64,000 nt of DNA. Origin: CBDFLS01 sp965249185 (GTDB lineage: Bacteria; Chloroflexota; Dehalococcoidia; Lucifugimonadales; Australimonadaceae). Below the pieces are notes generated by a model, which was given only the letters and a program-made list of their open reading frames with translations, had not been told where the DNA came from and searched no databases. Shown one piece after another: positions 37,338 to 46,159 of the stretch. The DNA is taken from the NCBI GenBank assembly GCA_965249185.1, contig CBDFLS010000002.1, positions 558,001 through 622,000 on the forward strand. The letters run 5' to 3'. Every line of letters starts with the position of its first letter. Position 1 is the first letter of the stretch. Position numbers and translations under genes: made by a program.

Positions 37338-39800
37338 TTAGCTGGGGGCGGCCACCGCCTCCGTGTGTATCACCAGCTCACCGTCCTTCACATCCACGTA
37401 GACGGTGTCGCCCGGGTGGAACTTGCCGGCGAGCACGTTCTCCGAGAGGGCGTCCTCGATATCCGTTTGGATAACCCGGCGTAGAGGCCGTGCGCCGAAC
37501 TGAGGGTCGTAGCCCTTCTCGGCCAGGAACTCCTTGGCCGCATGAGTGACCTCCAGACTGAGCCCCTTCTCCAGCATGGGCTTGCGCACCTCGTTGAGCA
37601 TCAGGTCCGCGATCTGCACGATGTGGTCTTTTTCGAGGGCGTGGAACACCACCGAGCCATCGATGCGGTTCAGGAACTCCGGCCGGAAGAACCGTTTCAC
37701 CTCGTCCATCACCTTGCCCTTCATCCGCTCGTAGGCCTGCTGTTGGGTCTTCGACCCCTCCGACTTGACGGCGAAACCCAGCGAGCTATCCTGCTTGATC
37801 AGGTCGGAGCCGATGTTGCTGGTCATCACGATGATGGTGTTCCGGAAGTCCACCTTCCGGCCCTTGGCGTCGGTCAGATGGCCGTCGTCGAAGATCTGGA
37901 GCAGGATGTTGAAGACCTCGGGATGGGCCTTTTCAATCTCGTCCAGCAGGATGGCCGAGTACGTCTTGCGGCGGACCGCGTCCGTGAGCTGCCCCCCCTC
38001 CTCGTAGCCGACGTAGCCGGGAGGCGCTCCCACCAGGCGCGCCACCGTGTGACGCTCCATGAACTCGGACATGTCCAGGCGTAGCATGTTGTCCTCGGAG
38101 CCGAACATGAACTCCGCCATGGCCCGCACCAGCTCCGTCTTCCCCACACCGGTGGGTCCCAGGAACAGGAAACTGCCGATGGGCCGGCGCGGGTCCTTCA
38201 GCCCGGCCCTGGCGCGGCGCACCGACTTGGAGATGGCGGTGATCGCCTCCTCCTGGCCGATGATGCGCACGTGCAGATTCTCCTCCATGTGGAGCAGCCG
38301 CTCCGTCTCTTCCATGGCCAGCCGGGTCACGGGCAGGCCCGTCCACATGCTCACCACCTCGGCGATCTCCTCCGCTGTTACCTTGGGAAGTTCCTCAACG
38401 GTGCTCTTTTTCTGCCACTCGCTCTCCAGCACCTCCAGCTTCTCGCCCAGCTTCAGCTCCCGGTCACGCAGCTCGGCGGCGTACTCGTACTGGGACTGGG
38501 CGATGGCCTCCTCCTTCTCCCGCCGCACCGTCTCCAGCACCTTGGTCGCCTCCTTTACGGAGAGGGGGGTGGTGCTGGTCCTGATCCGCACGCGCGAGGC
38601 GGCTTCGTCCATCAGGTCGATGGCCTTGTCCGGCAGGAACCGGTCAGCGATGTACCGGGAGGCCAGATTGGCCGCCGCCTGAAGCGCTTCGTCCTCGATG
38701 GTGATGCCGTGGTGCTCCTCGTACCTGCTCTTGATGCCACGCAGAATCTCGGTGGTCTCGTCCATCGACGGCTCTTCCACGTTGACGGGCTGGAAGCGGC
38801 GCTCCAGGGCGGGGTCCCGCTCCACATACTTGCGGTAGTCGTCCAGCGTGGTGGCGCCGATGCACTGGAGCTCGCCGCGGGCCAGCGAGGGCTTCAGAAT
38901 GTTGGCGGCGTCCACGGCACCCTCGGCGGCGCCGGCCCCGACCATGGTGTGCATCTCGTCGATGAACAGCACGCAGTTGCCCGAGCTCTTGATCTCGTCC
39001 ACCACCTTCTTCAGGCGCTCCTCGAACTCACCACGGTACTTGGTGCCGGCCACCAGGGCCCCCATGTCCAGCGTCACCACCCGCTTGTTGGACAGCGTGT
39101 CCGGCACATCGCCGCTGATGACGTGCTCGGCCAGGGCCTCGACGATGGCCGTCTTGCCCACGCCGGGTGGTCCGATAAGCACCGGGTTGTTCTTGGTGCG
39201 GCGGCTGAGGATCTGGATGACCCGCTGGAGCTCCTTGCTCCGCCCAATGATCGGGTCCAGCTTGCCGGCGCGGGCTGCCGCGGTGAGGTCGATGCCGAGC
39301 TGGTCCAGCGTGGGCGTGCGCGTACTGGAGCGGGTGGTGGCGTGCCCCTGGGCCACGTTCTGGCTCAGGATACGGGTGGTCTCCGCGCGCACCTTCTCCA
39401 GGGACACCCCGAGGCTCTCCAGCACGCCCGCCGCTACTCCCTCGCCCTCACGCATGAGGCCGATGAGCAGGTGCTCCGTGCCGATGTAGTGGTGATTGAG
39501 GCGGCGGGCCTCGTCCACCGCCAGTTCGATAACCTTCTTGGCACGCGGAGTCAGGCCGATGTCGCCGGGCGCCGGGCGCTCGCCCCGGCCGATGATGAAC
39601 TCGACGGCGGAGCGGACCTTCGACAACTCCACGCCCAGACTGGAGAGGACTCGCGCGGCCACGCCATCCGTCTCGCGCACCAGGCCGAGCAGGATGTGCT
39701 CCGTGCCGATGTAGTTGTGATTGAACCGCTGCGCCTCCTCCTGGGCTAGGGAGAGAACGCGACGGGCACGCTCCGAGAACTTTTCAAATCTACTGGACAT
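37338..39800 (-). CDS. clpC: ATP-dependent Clp protease ATP-binding subunit ClpC
   Basis: 820 aa class I Clp/Hsp100 unfoldase. Two N-terminal Clp repeats begin EKFSERARRVLSLAQEEA and LGLTPRAKKVIELAVDEA-like. The first ATPase domain has Walker A GPPGVGKTAIVEAL, and the second GPTGVGKTELVRAM. A central UVR-type coiled coil (EEAIAQSQYEYAAELRDRELKL) marks ClpC rather than ClpB. It feeds damaged or regulatory proteins into ClpP. It is co-directional with the upstream S1-type gene, 50 bp apart, and ends at a 12-bp hairpin. No ctsR or mcs genes are adjacent. Confidence 0.96.
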   Translation of the reverse strand: MSSRFEKFSERARRVLSLAQEEAQRFNHNYIGTEHILLGLVRETDGVAARVLSSLGVELSKVRSAVEFIIGRGERPAPGDIGLTPRAKKVIELAVDEARRLNHHYIGTEHLLIGLMREGEGVAAGVLESLGVSLEKVRAETTRILSQNVAQGHATTRSSTRTPTLDQLGIDLTAAARAGKLDPIIGRSKELQRVIQILSRRTKNNPVLIGPPGVGKTAIVEALAEHVISGDVPDTLSNKRVVTLDMGALVAGTKYRGEFEERLKKVVDEIKSSGNCVLFIDEMHTMVGAGAAEGAVDAANILKPSLARGELQCIGATTLDDYRKYVERDPALERRFQPVNVEEPSMDETTEILRGIKSRYEEHHGITIEDEALQAAANLASRYIADRFLPDKAIDLMDEAASRVRIRTSTTPLSVKEATKVLETVRREKEEAIAQSQYEYAAELRDRELKLGEKLEVLESEWQKKSTVEELPKVTAEEIAEVVSMWTGLPVTRLAMEETERLLHMEENLHVRIIGQEEAITAISKSVRRARAGLKDPRRPIGSFLFLGPTGVGKTELVRAMAEFMFGSEDNMLRLDMSEFMERHTVARLVGAPPGYVGYEEGGQLTDAVRRKTYSAILLDEIEKAHPEVFNILLQIFDDGHLTDAKGRKVDFRNTIIVMTSNIGSDLIKQDSSLGFAVKSEGSKTQQQAYERMKGKVMDEVKRFFRPEFLNRIDGSVVFHALEKDHIVQIADLMLNEVRKPMLEKGLSLEVTHAAKEFLAEKGYDPQFGARPLRRVIQTDIEDALSENVLAGKFHPGDTVYVDVKDGELVIHTEAVAAPS

Positions 39801-39850
39801 GGGGTGACTCCTATCGACGGCGATCTAGGCCGGTGTCGGAGCCTGGCGAC

Positions 39851-40927
39851 TCAGACGCCAGCGTCTTCCTCCGCCTGCTTCAGGCTTAGCCCGAGCCGGC
39901 GTCGTGCGGGGTCCAGGTTGACGATGCGCAGACTTAGCGTATCGCCTACCTGGACCACCTCTTTGGGATGCCGGATATTCCGGTCGGTCAGCTCCGAGAT
40001 ATGAATAAGACCTCCCACTGTGTCGTCGATGCGGGCGAAGGCACCGAAGGCGGTGAGCTTCGTCACCGTGCCCGTGACCATTTGCCCCTCCTCGAATCGC
40101 TCCGCCATCAGGTCCCAGGGGGCTACCTGGAGCTGCCGGAGGCTCAGCCCGATGCGCCGGCTCTCCCGCTCCACGCGCAGGACCTGCACCTCCACCTCTT
40201 GCCCAACTTGCAGCACCTCCTCCACGCTGGTGACCGGTACCCACGACAGCTCGGAGATGTGGATGAGCCCATCGGCGCCTCCCAGGTCCACGAAAGCACC
40301 GAAGCTGCTAAGCCCGGTAACCCGTCCCTTGACCACGTCGCCCTCTTTCAGAGAGCTCAGCAACTGCTCCTTGCGTTCCTCGCGCCGCTCTCGCTGCGCC
40401 GCGCGCTCCGAAAGGACCACCCGGTGACGCCGCCGGTTGAGCTCCAGCACCTTCAGGGTGACCCGCTCACCGACGCGCTGCTCCAAGCCATCATCGGCGC
40501 CCTCCGCGGAGCGGGAGCTCCCCGCTAGATGGGAGAGGGGCACAAACCCCTGGAGCCCGTCCACGTCCACCACTGCTCCGCCCCGGTTGAACCCGGTGAT
40601 CTCGGCCTCCAAGCTCGCGCCCGATTTGAAGCACTCCTCCAGACGCCGCCACGAGGCCTCGCCCCGGGCCCGGTCGAGCGAGAGAATCACCGGCCCTTCG
40701 TCGGTGGCCGGCTCCAGCACAAAGGCCAGCAGGGTGTCCCCCGTCCGATACTGGTCCGCCACTTCCCGGCTGACGCTCCGCATCTCTTGGGGCGGAATCG
40801 TCCCCTCCGACTTGTGCCCCATGCTGAGCAGAATGCCTTCGTGGTCGATGCGTACGATCTCTCCCTCTACTACGTCGCCGTGGCTGAGAGCGCGGATCGG
40901 CTCGACCGAGTCGAGCAACTCCGCCAT
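39851..40927 (-). CDS. rpsA: ribosomal protein S1-like, four S1 domains
   Basis: 358 aa from the ATG at 40927 (an ATG 42 bases upstream is possible). Four S1 RNA-binding repeats are recognisable: GDVVEGEIVRIDHEGILLSM, GASLEAEITGFNRGGAVVDV, GDVVKGRVTGLSSFGAFVDL and GQMVTGTVTKLTAFGAFARI. S1 brings mRNA to the 30S subunit, though short S1-like proteins can also act in RNA decay. Three- to four-domain versions are common outside Proteobacteria. It is followed by clpC and preceded by the 5S rRNA gene. Confidence 0.9.
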   Translation of the reverse strand: MAELLDSVEPIRALSHGDVVEGEIVRIDHEGILLSMGHKSEGTIPPQEMRSVSREVADQYRTGDTLLAFVLEPATDEGPVILSLDRARGEASWRRLEECFKSGASLEAEITGFNRGGAVVDVDGLQGFVPLSHLAGSSRSAEGADDGLEQRVGERVTLKVLELNRRRHRVVLSERAAQRERREERKEQLLSSLKEGDVVKGRVTGLSSFGAFVDLGGADGLIHISELSWVPVTSVEEVLQVGQEVEVQVLRVERESRRIGLSLRQLQVAPWDLMAERFEEGQMVTGTVTKLTAFGAFARIDDTVGGLIHISELTDRNIRHPKEVVQVGDTLSLRIVNLDPARRRLGLSLKQAEEDAGV

Positions 40928-41154
40928 AGTCGGCTCTCTGGGGTTCTGTGTTTCCTGGGAAGTGAGCATACTACACCACGCCCGATCCGTGACCGAAGTT
41001 ACTCACCATTATACGAAGGAGACGATGCGGCTGTAAAGTGCATGACGGCCGGTTCGAGAAAAGTCTTTGGCAGGGCAGCGGCGTCCGCGGGCATAATGCC
41101 GGCTATCGCTGGGAGCCGTTCGGCGTTCACCGTGGGATGGCCGGCGGGGCTTGG

Positions 41155-41184
41155 GAAAAGAAAAGCCCGGCGCTCAGGCCGGGC
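41155..41184 (-). terminator. intrinsic terminator of the 5S rRNA gene
   Basis: On the minus strand a 7-bp GCCCGGC/GCCGGGC stem with a six-base loop is followed by CTTTTCTTTT, a classic rho-independent terminator 20 bp after the 5S 3' end. Confidence 0.85.
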
Positions 41185-41203
41185 AGTGGAGTCGTAAAGA
41201 AGC

Positions 41204-41321
41204 CCCTGGCGGTGGCCTATTTTCCCAGCGAGTCGCCCCGCCAGTATCGTCGGCGCTGGAACGTTTCACTTCCGTGTTCGGGATGGGAACGGGTGGTTCC
41301 GCTCCGCTAGAACCACCAGGA
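41204..41321 (-). rRNA. rrf: 5S ribosomal RNA
   Basis: 118 nt. The minus strand starts TCCTGGTGGTT and ends CCGCCAGGGG, so helix I pairs end to end. The internal block CCGTTCCCATCCCGAACACG is the conserved loop B/C segment of bacterial 5S rRNA, and GAAGTGAAACG follows. No 16S or 23S gene is nearby; this copy stands alone between the S1-like gene and pfkA, with its own promoter and terminator. Confidence 0.93.
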
Positions 41322-41333
41322 GCCGCTGCCACT

Positions 41334-41362
41334 ACTCTACGACGCCGGCGCCGCTCCGTCAA
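41334..41362 (-). promoter_or_regulatory. promoter of the 5S rRNA gene
   Basis: On the minus strand, TTGACG (41357-41362), a 17-bp spacer, and TAGAGT (41334-41339), about 12 bp before the mature 5' end. The spacing is ideal for a housekeeping sigma factor. Confidence 0.7.
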
Positions 41363-41390
41363 CGCCTTCTGGGACACGGTCCTCGGTTTT

Positions 41391-41399
41391 TGCTATAGT
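41391..41399 (+). promoter_or_regulatory. extended -10 promoter for pfkA
   Basis: TGC immediately before TATAGT (41394-41399), about 35 bp upstream of the pfkA ATG and divergent from the 5S promoter. Confidence 0.5.
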
Positions 41400-41434
41400 G
41401 CTGCGTGAAACCTGCCTCGACCATGAGAAGAGAC

Positions 41435-42400
41435 ATGCGGAACATCGCGTTGCTTACGAGCGGCGGAGATTCCCCGGGCATGAACGCTTGCATCCGGGCC
41501 GCCGTGCGTGCGGCGCTGGAGCGGGGCGCCCAGGTCTGGGGAGTCCAGGACGGCTATGAGGGCCTGGTGCTCCAGCGCATGGAGCCGCTCACCTCCCGGG
41601 GCGTGGCTGGCATCCTTCAGCGGGGCGGGACCATTCTTGGCGCCGGCCGGTGCGGGGAGTTCATGGATGCGCCGGTCCGCCAGCGCTGCGTGGACTACCT
41701 GCGAAAGCAGGGGGTGGACGGGCTCATCGTGGTTGGTGGCGATGGCTCCCTCCAGGGGGTGCTCGAGCTGCACCGGCTGGGCTTTCCCTCGGTGGGGGTG
41801 CCCGGCACCATCGATAACGACGTGGCGGGCACGGACCTGTGCATCGGCACCGACACCGCCATCAACACGGCCGTCGAGGCCATCGACCGGCTGCGGGACA
41901 CGGCCAGCGCCCACCATCGAGCCATGATCGTGGAGGTTATGGGCCGCCACTCCGGGTACATCGCCCGCATGGCCGCCCTCGCCTCCGGGGCCGAGATGGT
42001 GCTGGCTCCCGAGCAGCCGGTGGAGATCGGGCAGGTGTTCGACGAGATGCAGGAGGTGGAGCGGCGTGGCAAGCGCCACTTCATCGTGGTGGTTGCCGAG
42101 GGCTCCTCCATGGGAGGGGCGGAGCTGACCCGCCTCATCAACGAGGCTGACAATCCCTATAAGGCCCGCTACCAGGTCCTGGGCTACATCCAGCGGGGCG
42201 GCTCGCCGTCCGCCTCCGACCGGGTGCTGGCGACTCGCATGGGCGTGGCGGCGGTGGACGCGCTGTGGGAGGGCCGGTCCGGTGTGCTGGTGGCGTGGCG
42301 TGGCGACCAGATGGTGCTCCGGCCCCTGGAGGAGAGCGACGGAGCGTCGCCCCCCAGCGAGGCTGGTCTGGACAGGGCGCTGGAGATCACGGCCACGTGA
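41435..42400 (+). CDS. pfkA: ATP-dependent 6-phosphofructokinase
   Basis: 321 aa. It phosphorylates fructose 6-phosphate in glycolysis. Features are the N-terminal ALLTSGGDSPGMNACIRAAV, VGGDGSLQG (Gly at the position that distinguishes ATP from PPi users), the catalytic GTIDNDV and VEVMGRHSGYIA (fructose-6-phosphate site). The frame opens at a GTG at 41405, but ATG 41435 matches the family start (MRNIALLTSGG). It ends 67 bp before rplS on the same strand. Confidence 0.94.
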   Translation: MRNIALLTSGGDSPGMNACIRAAVRAALERGAQVWGVQDGYEGLVLQRMEPLTSRGVAGILQRGGTILGAGRCGEFMDAPVRQRCVDYLRKQGVDGLIVVGGDGSLQGVLELHRLGFPSVGVPGTIDNDVAGTDLCIGTDTAINTAVEAIDRLRDTASAHHRAMIVEVMGRHSGYIARMAALASGAEMVLAPEQPVEIGQVFDEMQEVERRGKRHFIVVVAEGSSMGGAELTRLINEADNPYKARYQVLGYIQRGGSPSASDRVLATRMGVAAVDALWEGRSGVLVAWRGDQMVLRPLEESDGASPPSEAGLDRALEITAT

Positions 42401-42467
42401 GCCGCTTGTCGCCAGGCCGCCGGCTGGCTATACTGTGACAAAATCCCCCAAGTAATCGAGCGACACT

Positions 42468-42821
42468 ATGGATGCCCGTGAGGCCGCGCCCGTAGAGGCG
42501 AACGACCGGATAGCGCCCTTTCGTTCCGGCGATACCGTGAAGGTGAACGTCCGGATCAGGGAGGGCGAGCGCGAGCGATTGCAGACCTTCGAGGGCGTGG
42601 TCATCCGCATGCGCGCTGGCGGCCCCGCCAGCTCATTCACCGTGCGGCGGGTCGCCTCGGGCGTGGGCGTTGAGCGCTCCTTCCTGGTCCACTCGCCCAG
42701 CCTGGAGCGGGTCGAGGTGGTGCGGCGCGGCAAGGTGCGCCGGGCCAAGCTCTACTATCTTCGAGCGCTGTCGGGCAAGGCGGCCCGCATCAAGGAGGCG
42801 GCCCGGGCCCCCAAGGCATAG
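42468..42821 (+). CDS. rplS: 50S ribosomal protein L19
   Basis: 117 aa. The L19 pattern FRSGDTVKVNVRIREGERER, LQTFEGVVIRMRAGG, FTVRRVASGVGVERSF and KVRRAKLYYLRALSGKAARIKE is complete. It sits at the 30S-50S interface. It is not in the usual rpsP-rimM-trmD-rplS context; here it lies between pfkA and priA. Confidence 0.96.
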   Translation: MDAREAAPVEANDRIAPFRSGDTVKVNVRIREGERERLQTFEGVVIRMRAGGPASSFTVRRVASGVGVERSFLVHSPSLERVEVVRRGKVRRAKLYYLRALSGKAARIKEAARAPKA

Positions 42822-42844
42822 CTCTGACAATCGCTGGCATCGAG

Positions 42845-42882
42845 AACGCCTCCGTTGTTGGTATACTCGCGACGGAGGCGTT
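42845..42882 (+). promoter_or_regulatory. 11-bp perfect inverted repeat covering the priA ribosome site
   Basis: AACGCCTCCGT at 42845-42855 and ACGGAGGCGTT at 42872-42882 are exact complements 16 bases apart. The right arm contains GGAGG, the priA Shine-Dalgarno, and the loop contains TATACT (42862-42867), a -10-like hexamer. It could act as an operator or, if transcribed in full, as a hairpin hiding the ribosome site. Confidence 0.65.
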
Positions 42883-42885
42883 GCT

Positions 42886-45378
42886 GTGTCTGCGCGGAGC
42901 CAAGCGATCGCTGGAGAGCCAGCCGAGACGGTGGACCGGGCCAAAGCCGTGCTCCCCTATGCCGACGTGGCGGTGGACGTCCCCACCGGCGGGCGGGACG
43001 ACCTCTACACCTACTCCGTGCCGCCCGGCATGGAGCCGAGGGCCGGCCACCTGGTACGGGTGCCCTTCGGCCCCCGGACGGTTCACGGCGTGGTGGTCCG
43101 CCTCACCGACAAGCTGCGGGTGGGCTACACCAAGCCCTTGCTGGGGCTGGTGCTTCCCGAGCCGCTGCTCACGCCCGTGCAGTTGGACCTGGCCTACTGG
43201 ATAAGCGACTACTACCGCACGTCGCTGTTCGAGGCCATGGCCCCCATGCTGCCCCCCGGCTTTCGGACACGCACGCAGACCATCCTTCGTCTGAGGGCCA
43301 ATGCCACGCAAGGCCGCGAGCTGACGCAAGCGGAGGGGCGGCTGCTGGCCTATTTGCGCGGCCGCCGCGCTGTCCGGCTGGCCCCCCTGGTCCGGCGGCT
43401 CGGCTCCTGGGTGCCTAAAGCGGTCCGCGGCCTGGTCCAGGCGGGGCTGGCGGAGGAGCGCTGGGAGTGGGAGGGGCCGCGGATAACGCCCCAGTTCCGG
43501 GACTTCTTGGAGCGCTCCTGCAGCCCCAGCGAGGCCCTGGAGTGGGCGGAGCGGTGGAGCAAGCGGGCACCGCGCCGCGCCGCGCTGCTCCGCCGTCTCG
43601 CCGGGCCATCCGCCGGGCCATACCTGGCCAGCGATGCGCGGCGAGAGTACGGCGTGGCCGCCGTGGCCGGTCTGTTGGGCAAGGGGATGGTCCGCCTCGA
43701 CCGGCTGCGGACCGAGCGCAGCCCCTTACGGCAGGAGCAAGGCAGGGCGCCGGAGGAGGCGCTCCTCTCCACTCCAGCCCAGGCGGCAGCCCTCGCCCCG
43801 GTCCTCGCCGCCCTCGACGATCCCACGCTGACGCCGCGCGTCTTCCTGCTCCATGGCGTCACCGGCAGCGGCAAGACGGAGGTGTATCTTCAGGCCCTTG
43901 CCCGCTGCTTGGCCCAGGGGAAGCGGGGCATCGTCTTGGTGCCGGAGCACTCGCTGGCGCCTCAGACGGTAGCCCGCTTCAACGCCCGTTTTCCGGGCCG
44001 GGTGGCGGTGCTCCACAGCGGCCTCACACCGGGCCAGCAGTCCGACCAGTGGTGGCGCGTGGAGCAGGGCGCCTACGGCTTGGTGGTGGGCTCCCGGAGC
44101 GCCGTCTTCGCGCCCCAGCGGGACCTGGGCCTCATTGTGCTGGACGAGGAGCACGAGTGGACTTACAAGCAGCACGACGCGGCTCCCCGCTACCATGCCA
44201 GGGATGTGGCCCTCAAGCTGGCGGGCCTCACCGGCGCCGTGGTGCTGTTGGGCAGCGCCACGCCGGATATCGTGTCGTACCACAACGCCCGTCAGGGACG
44301 CTACCACCCGCTGGCCCTGCCCGGGCGCATCGAGGCCACGGGCGCTCCCATCTCCCTGGCCGGCGTCGAGGTCGTGGACATGCGCCAGGAGCTGAGGGCC
44401 GGCAACCGCAGCGTCTTCAGCCGCGCGTTGCAGCAGGGGCTGGAGCGGTGTCTCTCCGGCGGACACCAGGCCATCCTCTTCCTCAACCGCCGGGGCGCCG
44501 CCAGCGTGGTCCAGTGCCGGAGCTGTGGTTTTGTGCTGCGCTGTTGGCGCTGCGCCAGCCCCTACACGTATCACGGCGCGGAAGGGCTGGTCTGTCACCA
44601 CTGCAACCGGCGCCGCCGAGCGCCGGCTATATGTCCCCAGTGCCGCAGCGCTCACATCCGCTATCTGGGCCTGGGCACCCAGCGGCTGGTGGAGGAGGTG
44701 CAACGCCTGCTGCCGGGCGCGCGAGTGCTGCGCTGGGACCGCGACACGGCACGCCACGGCCGCGCCCACGAGGAGCTGCTGTCGCGCTTCGTCGCCGGCG
44801 AGGCCGATATCCTGGTGGGCACCCAGATGATCGCCAAAGGCTTGCACATCCCCTCGGTGACGCTGGTGGGCGTGGTGCTGGCGGACATCGGCCTCAACGT
44901 GCCCGACTACCGCGCCGCCGAGCGGACCTTTCAGGTGGTGTGCCAGGTGGCCGGCAGAGCGGGCCGGGGCCCCGAGCCGGGCCAGGTGGTGGTGCAGACC
45001 TACCTGCCGGAGCACTACGCCATCCAGGCGGCGGCCCGTCAGGACTACGACGCGTACTACGAGCAGGAGCTAGCCTTCCGCCGCACGCAGGGGAACCCTC
45101 CCTTGGGACGCCTCATCCGGCTGGTCTTCGCCCACGCCGATGACACCGCCAGCAGGCGCGAAGCCCAGCGGCTCGCCGATACCCTCCGGCGGGCCGCCCG
45201 CCAGTGGGGCATCGGCCGGGTGGACGTTATCGGGCCGGCCCCGGCCTACCCGCCCCGGCTCCGGGGCGTCTGGCGCTGGCACATCCTCCTGCGCGGCGCC
45301 GACCCCCGCCTGCTGCTGGACAAGGTGCCCCTGCCCCCCTACTGGACCACGGACGTGGACCCCGTGACGGTGGTGTAG
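42886..45378 (+). CDS. priA: primosomal protein N' (replication restart helicase PriA)
   Basis: 830 aa from a GTG at 42886, seven bases after GGAGG; the longer open frame upstream overlaps rplS. The N-terminal DNA-binding domain (DVAVDVPTGGRDDLYTYSVP) is followed by Walker A LHGVTGSGKTEVYLQALA, the DEEH box in LIVLDEEHEWTYKQHDAAPR, paired zinc cysteines (CRSCGFVLRCWRC, CHHCN, CPQC), and helicase motif VI region CQVAGRAGRG. It reloads the replisome at stalled forks. Initiation may be controlled by the inverted repeat over its ribosome site. Confidence 0.95.
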   Translation: MSARSQAIAGEPAETVDRAKAVLPYADVAVDVPTGGRDDLYTYSVPPGMEPRAGHLVRVPFGPRTVHGVVVRLTDKLRVGYTKPLLGLVLPEPLLTPVQLDLAYWISDYYRTSLFEAMAPMLPPGFRTRTQTILRLRANATQGRELTQAEGRLLAYLRGRRAVRLAPLVRRLGSWVPKAVRGLVQAGLAEERWEWEGPRITPQFRDFLERSCSPSEALEWAERWSKRAPRRAALLRRLAGPSAGPYLASDARREYGVAAVAGLLGKGMVRLDRLRTERSPLRQEQGRAPEEALLSTPAQAAALAPVLAALDDPTLTPRVFLLHGVTGSGKTEVYLQALARCLAQGKRGIVLVPEHSLAPQTVARFNARFPGRVAVLHSGLTPGQQSDQWWRVEQGAYGLVVGSRSAVFAPQRDLGLIVLDEEHEWTYKQHDAAPRYHARDVALKLAGLTGAVVLLGSATPDIVSYHNARQGRYHPLALPGRIEATGAPISLAGVEVVDMRQELRAGNRSVFSRALQQGLERCLSGGHQAILFLNRRGAASVVQCRSCGFVLRCWRCASPYTYHGAEGLVCHHCNRRRRAPAICPQCRSAHIRYLGLGTQRLVEEVQRLLPGARVLRWDRDTARHGRAHEELLSRFVAGEADILVGTQMIAKGLHIPSVTLVGVVLADIGLNVPDYRAAERTFQVVCQVAGRAGRGPEPGQVVVQTYLPEHYAIQAAARQDYDAYYEQELAFRRTQGNPPLGRLIRLVFAHADDTASRREAQRLADTLRRAARQWGIGRVDVIGPAPAYPPRLRGVWRWHILLRGADPRLLLDKVPLPPYWTTDVDPVTVV

Positions 45379-45515
45379 GCAGGACTGAGCACGCCTCAAT
45401 GAACGGCGAGTAGCGTGTGGAAGCGCTCTTGTCCCAAAAGAGGCGCCCCCGGTACTTACTTCCATTGGGGCGGAGCCCTTCGTATACTGGCGGCACTCCA
45501 TCTCCGGTGACACCC

Positions 45516-46070
45516 ATGACGGTCTTGCCCATGCGCTATATCCCCGACACCGTGCTCAGCGCCAAGACGGTGAAGCTTCGGGACATCGCCGACCCAGCCC
45601 TCCAGCGGCTCATGAACGACATGATCGAGTCGATGTACCACTACCGTGGCGTCGGCATCGCCGCCAACCAGGTTGGCTCCCTCTACCGCGTGTGCATCAT
45701 CCAGTTGCCGGAGGAGGACGAGGAAACGCGCGTCCTCGTGAACCCTGAGATCACCAGGCGGGAGGGCGAGCGGGAGGTTACCGAGGGCTGCCTCAGCCTT
45801 CCCGGGTACCAGGGCAGGATTCTCCGCTCGGAGCGGGTGTGGGCCAAGGCCCTGGACCGCCATGGCAATCCCGTTCGTATCAAGGCCGCCACGGAGCTGC
45901 TGGCCCAGGTCCTGGAGCACGAGACGGACCATCTGAACGGCGTTGTCTACATCGACCACCTCCGCACGCGCGACGACCTCTTCGAGGTCGAGCCGGCGGA
46001 CGAAGAGGAAAAGCAGGAGGGAGGGGCCCCGGAGCCGCGCCCCGCCGATGCCGACGACAGCGGGCGCTGA
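45516..46070 (+). CDS. def: peptide deformylase
   Basis: 184 aa. It removes the formyl group from nascent N-terminal methionine. The three motifs are GVGIAANQVG (motif 1), EGCLSLPGY (motif 2, metal Cys), and VLEHETDHLNGVVYIDHL (motif 3, HExDH with the metal His pair). The frame is open from 45417, but the ATG at 45516 gives the usual start; a second ATG 15 bases later is possible. The C-terminal acidic tail is poorly conserved. A TATACT about 30 bp upstream may be its -10. Confidence 0.95.
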   Translation: MTVLPMRYIPDTVLSAKTVKLRDIADPALQRLMNDMIESMYHYRGVGIAANQVGSLYRVCIIQLPEEDEETRVLVNPEITRREGEREVTEGCLSLPGYQGRILRSERVWAKALDRHGNPVRIKAATELLAQVLEHETDHLNGVVYIDHLRTRDDLFEVEPADEEEKQEGGAPEPRPADADDSGR

Positions 46071-46125
46071 TGGACATGCTCACAGCGGCGGCTTGGGCGA
46101 GGCGGCCCCGAAGCGCCGGCGGAGT

Positions 46126-46153
46126 TTGCCCGCTGGCGATGGCATGTTACAAT
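46126..46153 (+). promoter_or_regulatory. promoter of secD-secF
   Basis: TTGCCC at 46126-46131, a 16-bp spacer, and TACAAT at 46148-46153. It predicts transcription from near 46160, giving a leader of about 170 nt. Confidence 0.6.
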
Positions 46154-46159
46154 CGCCGC

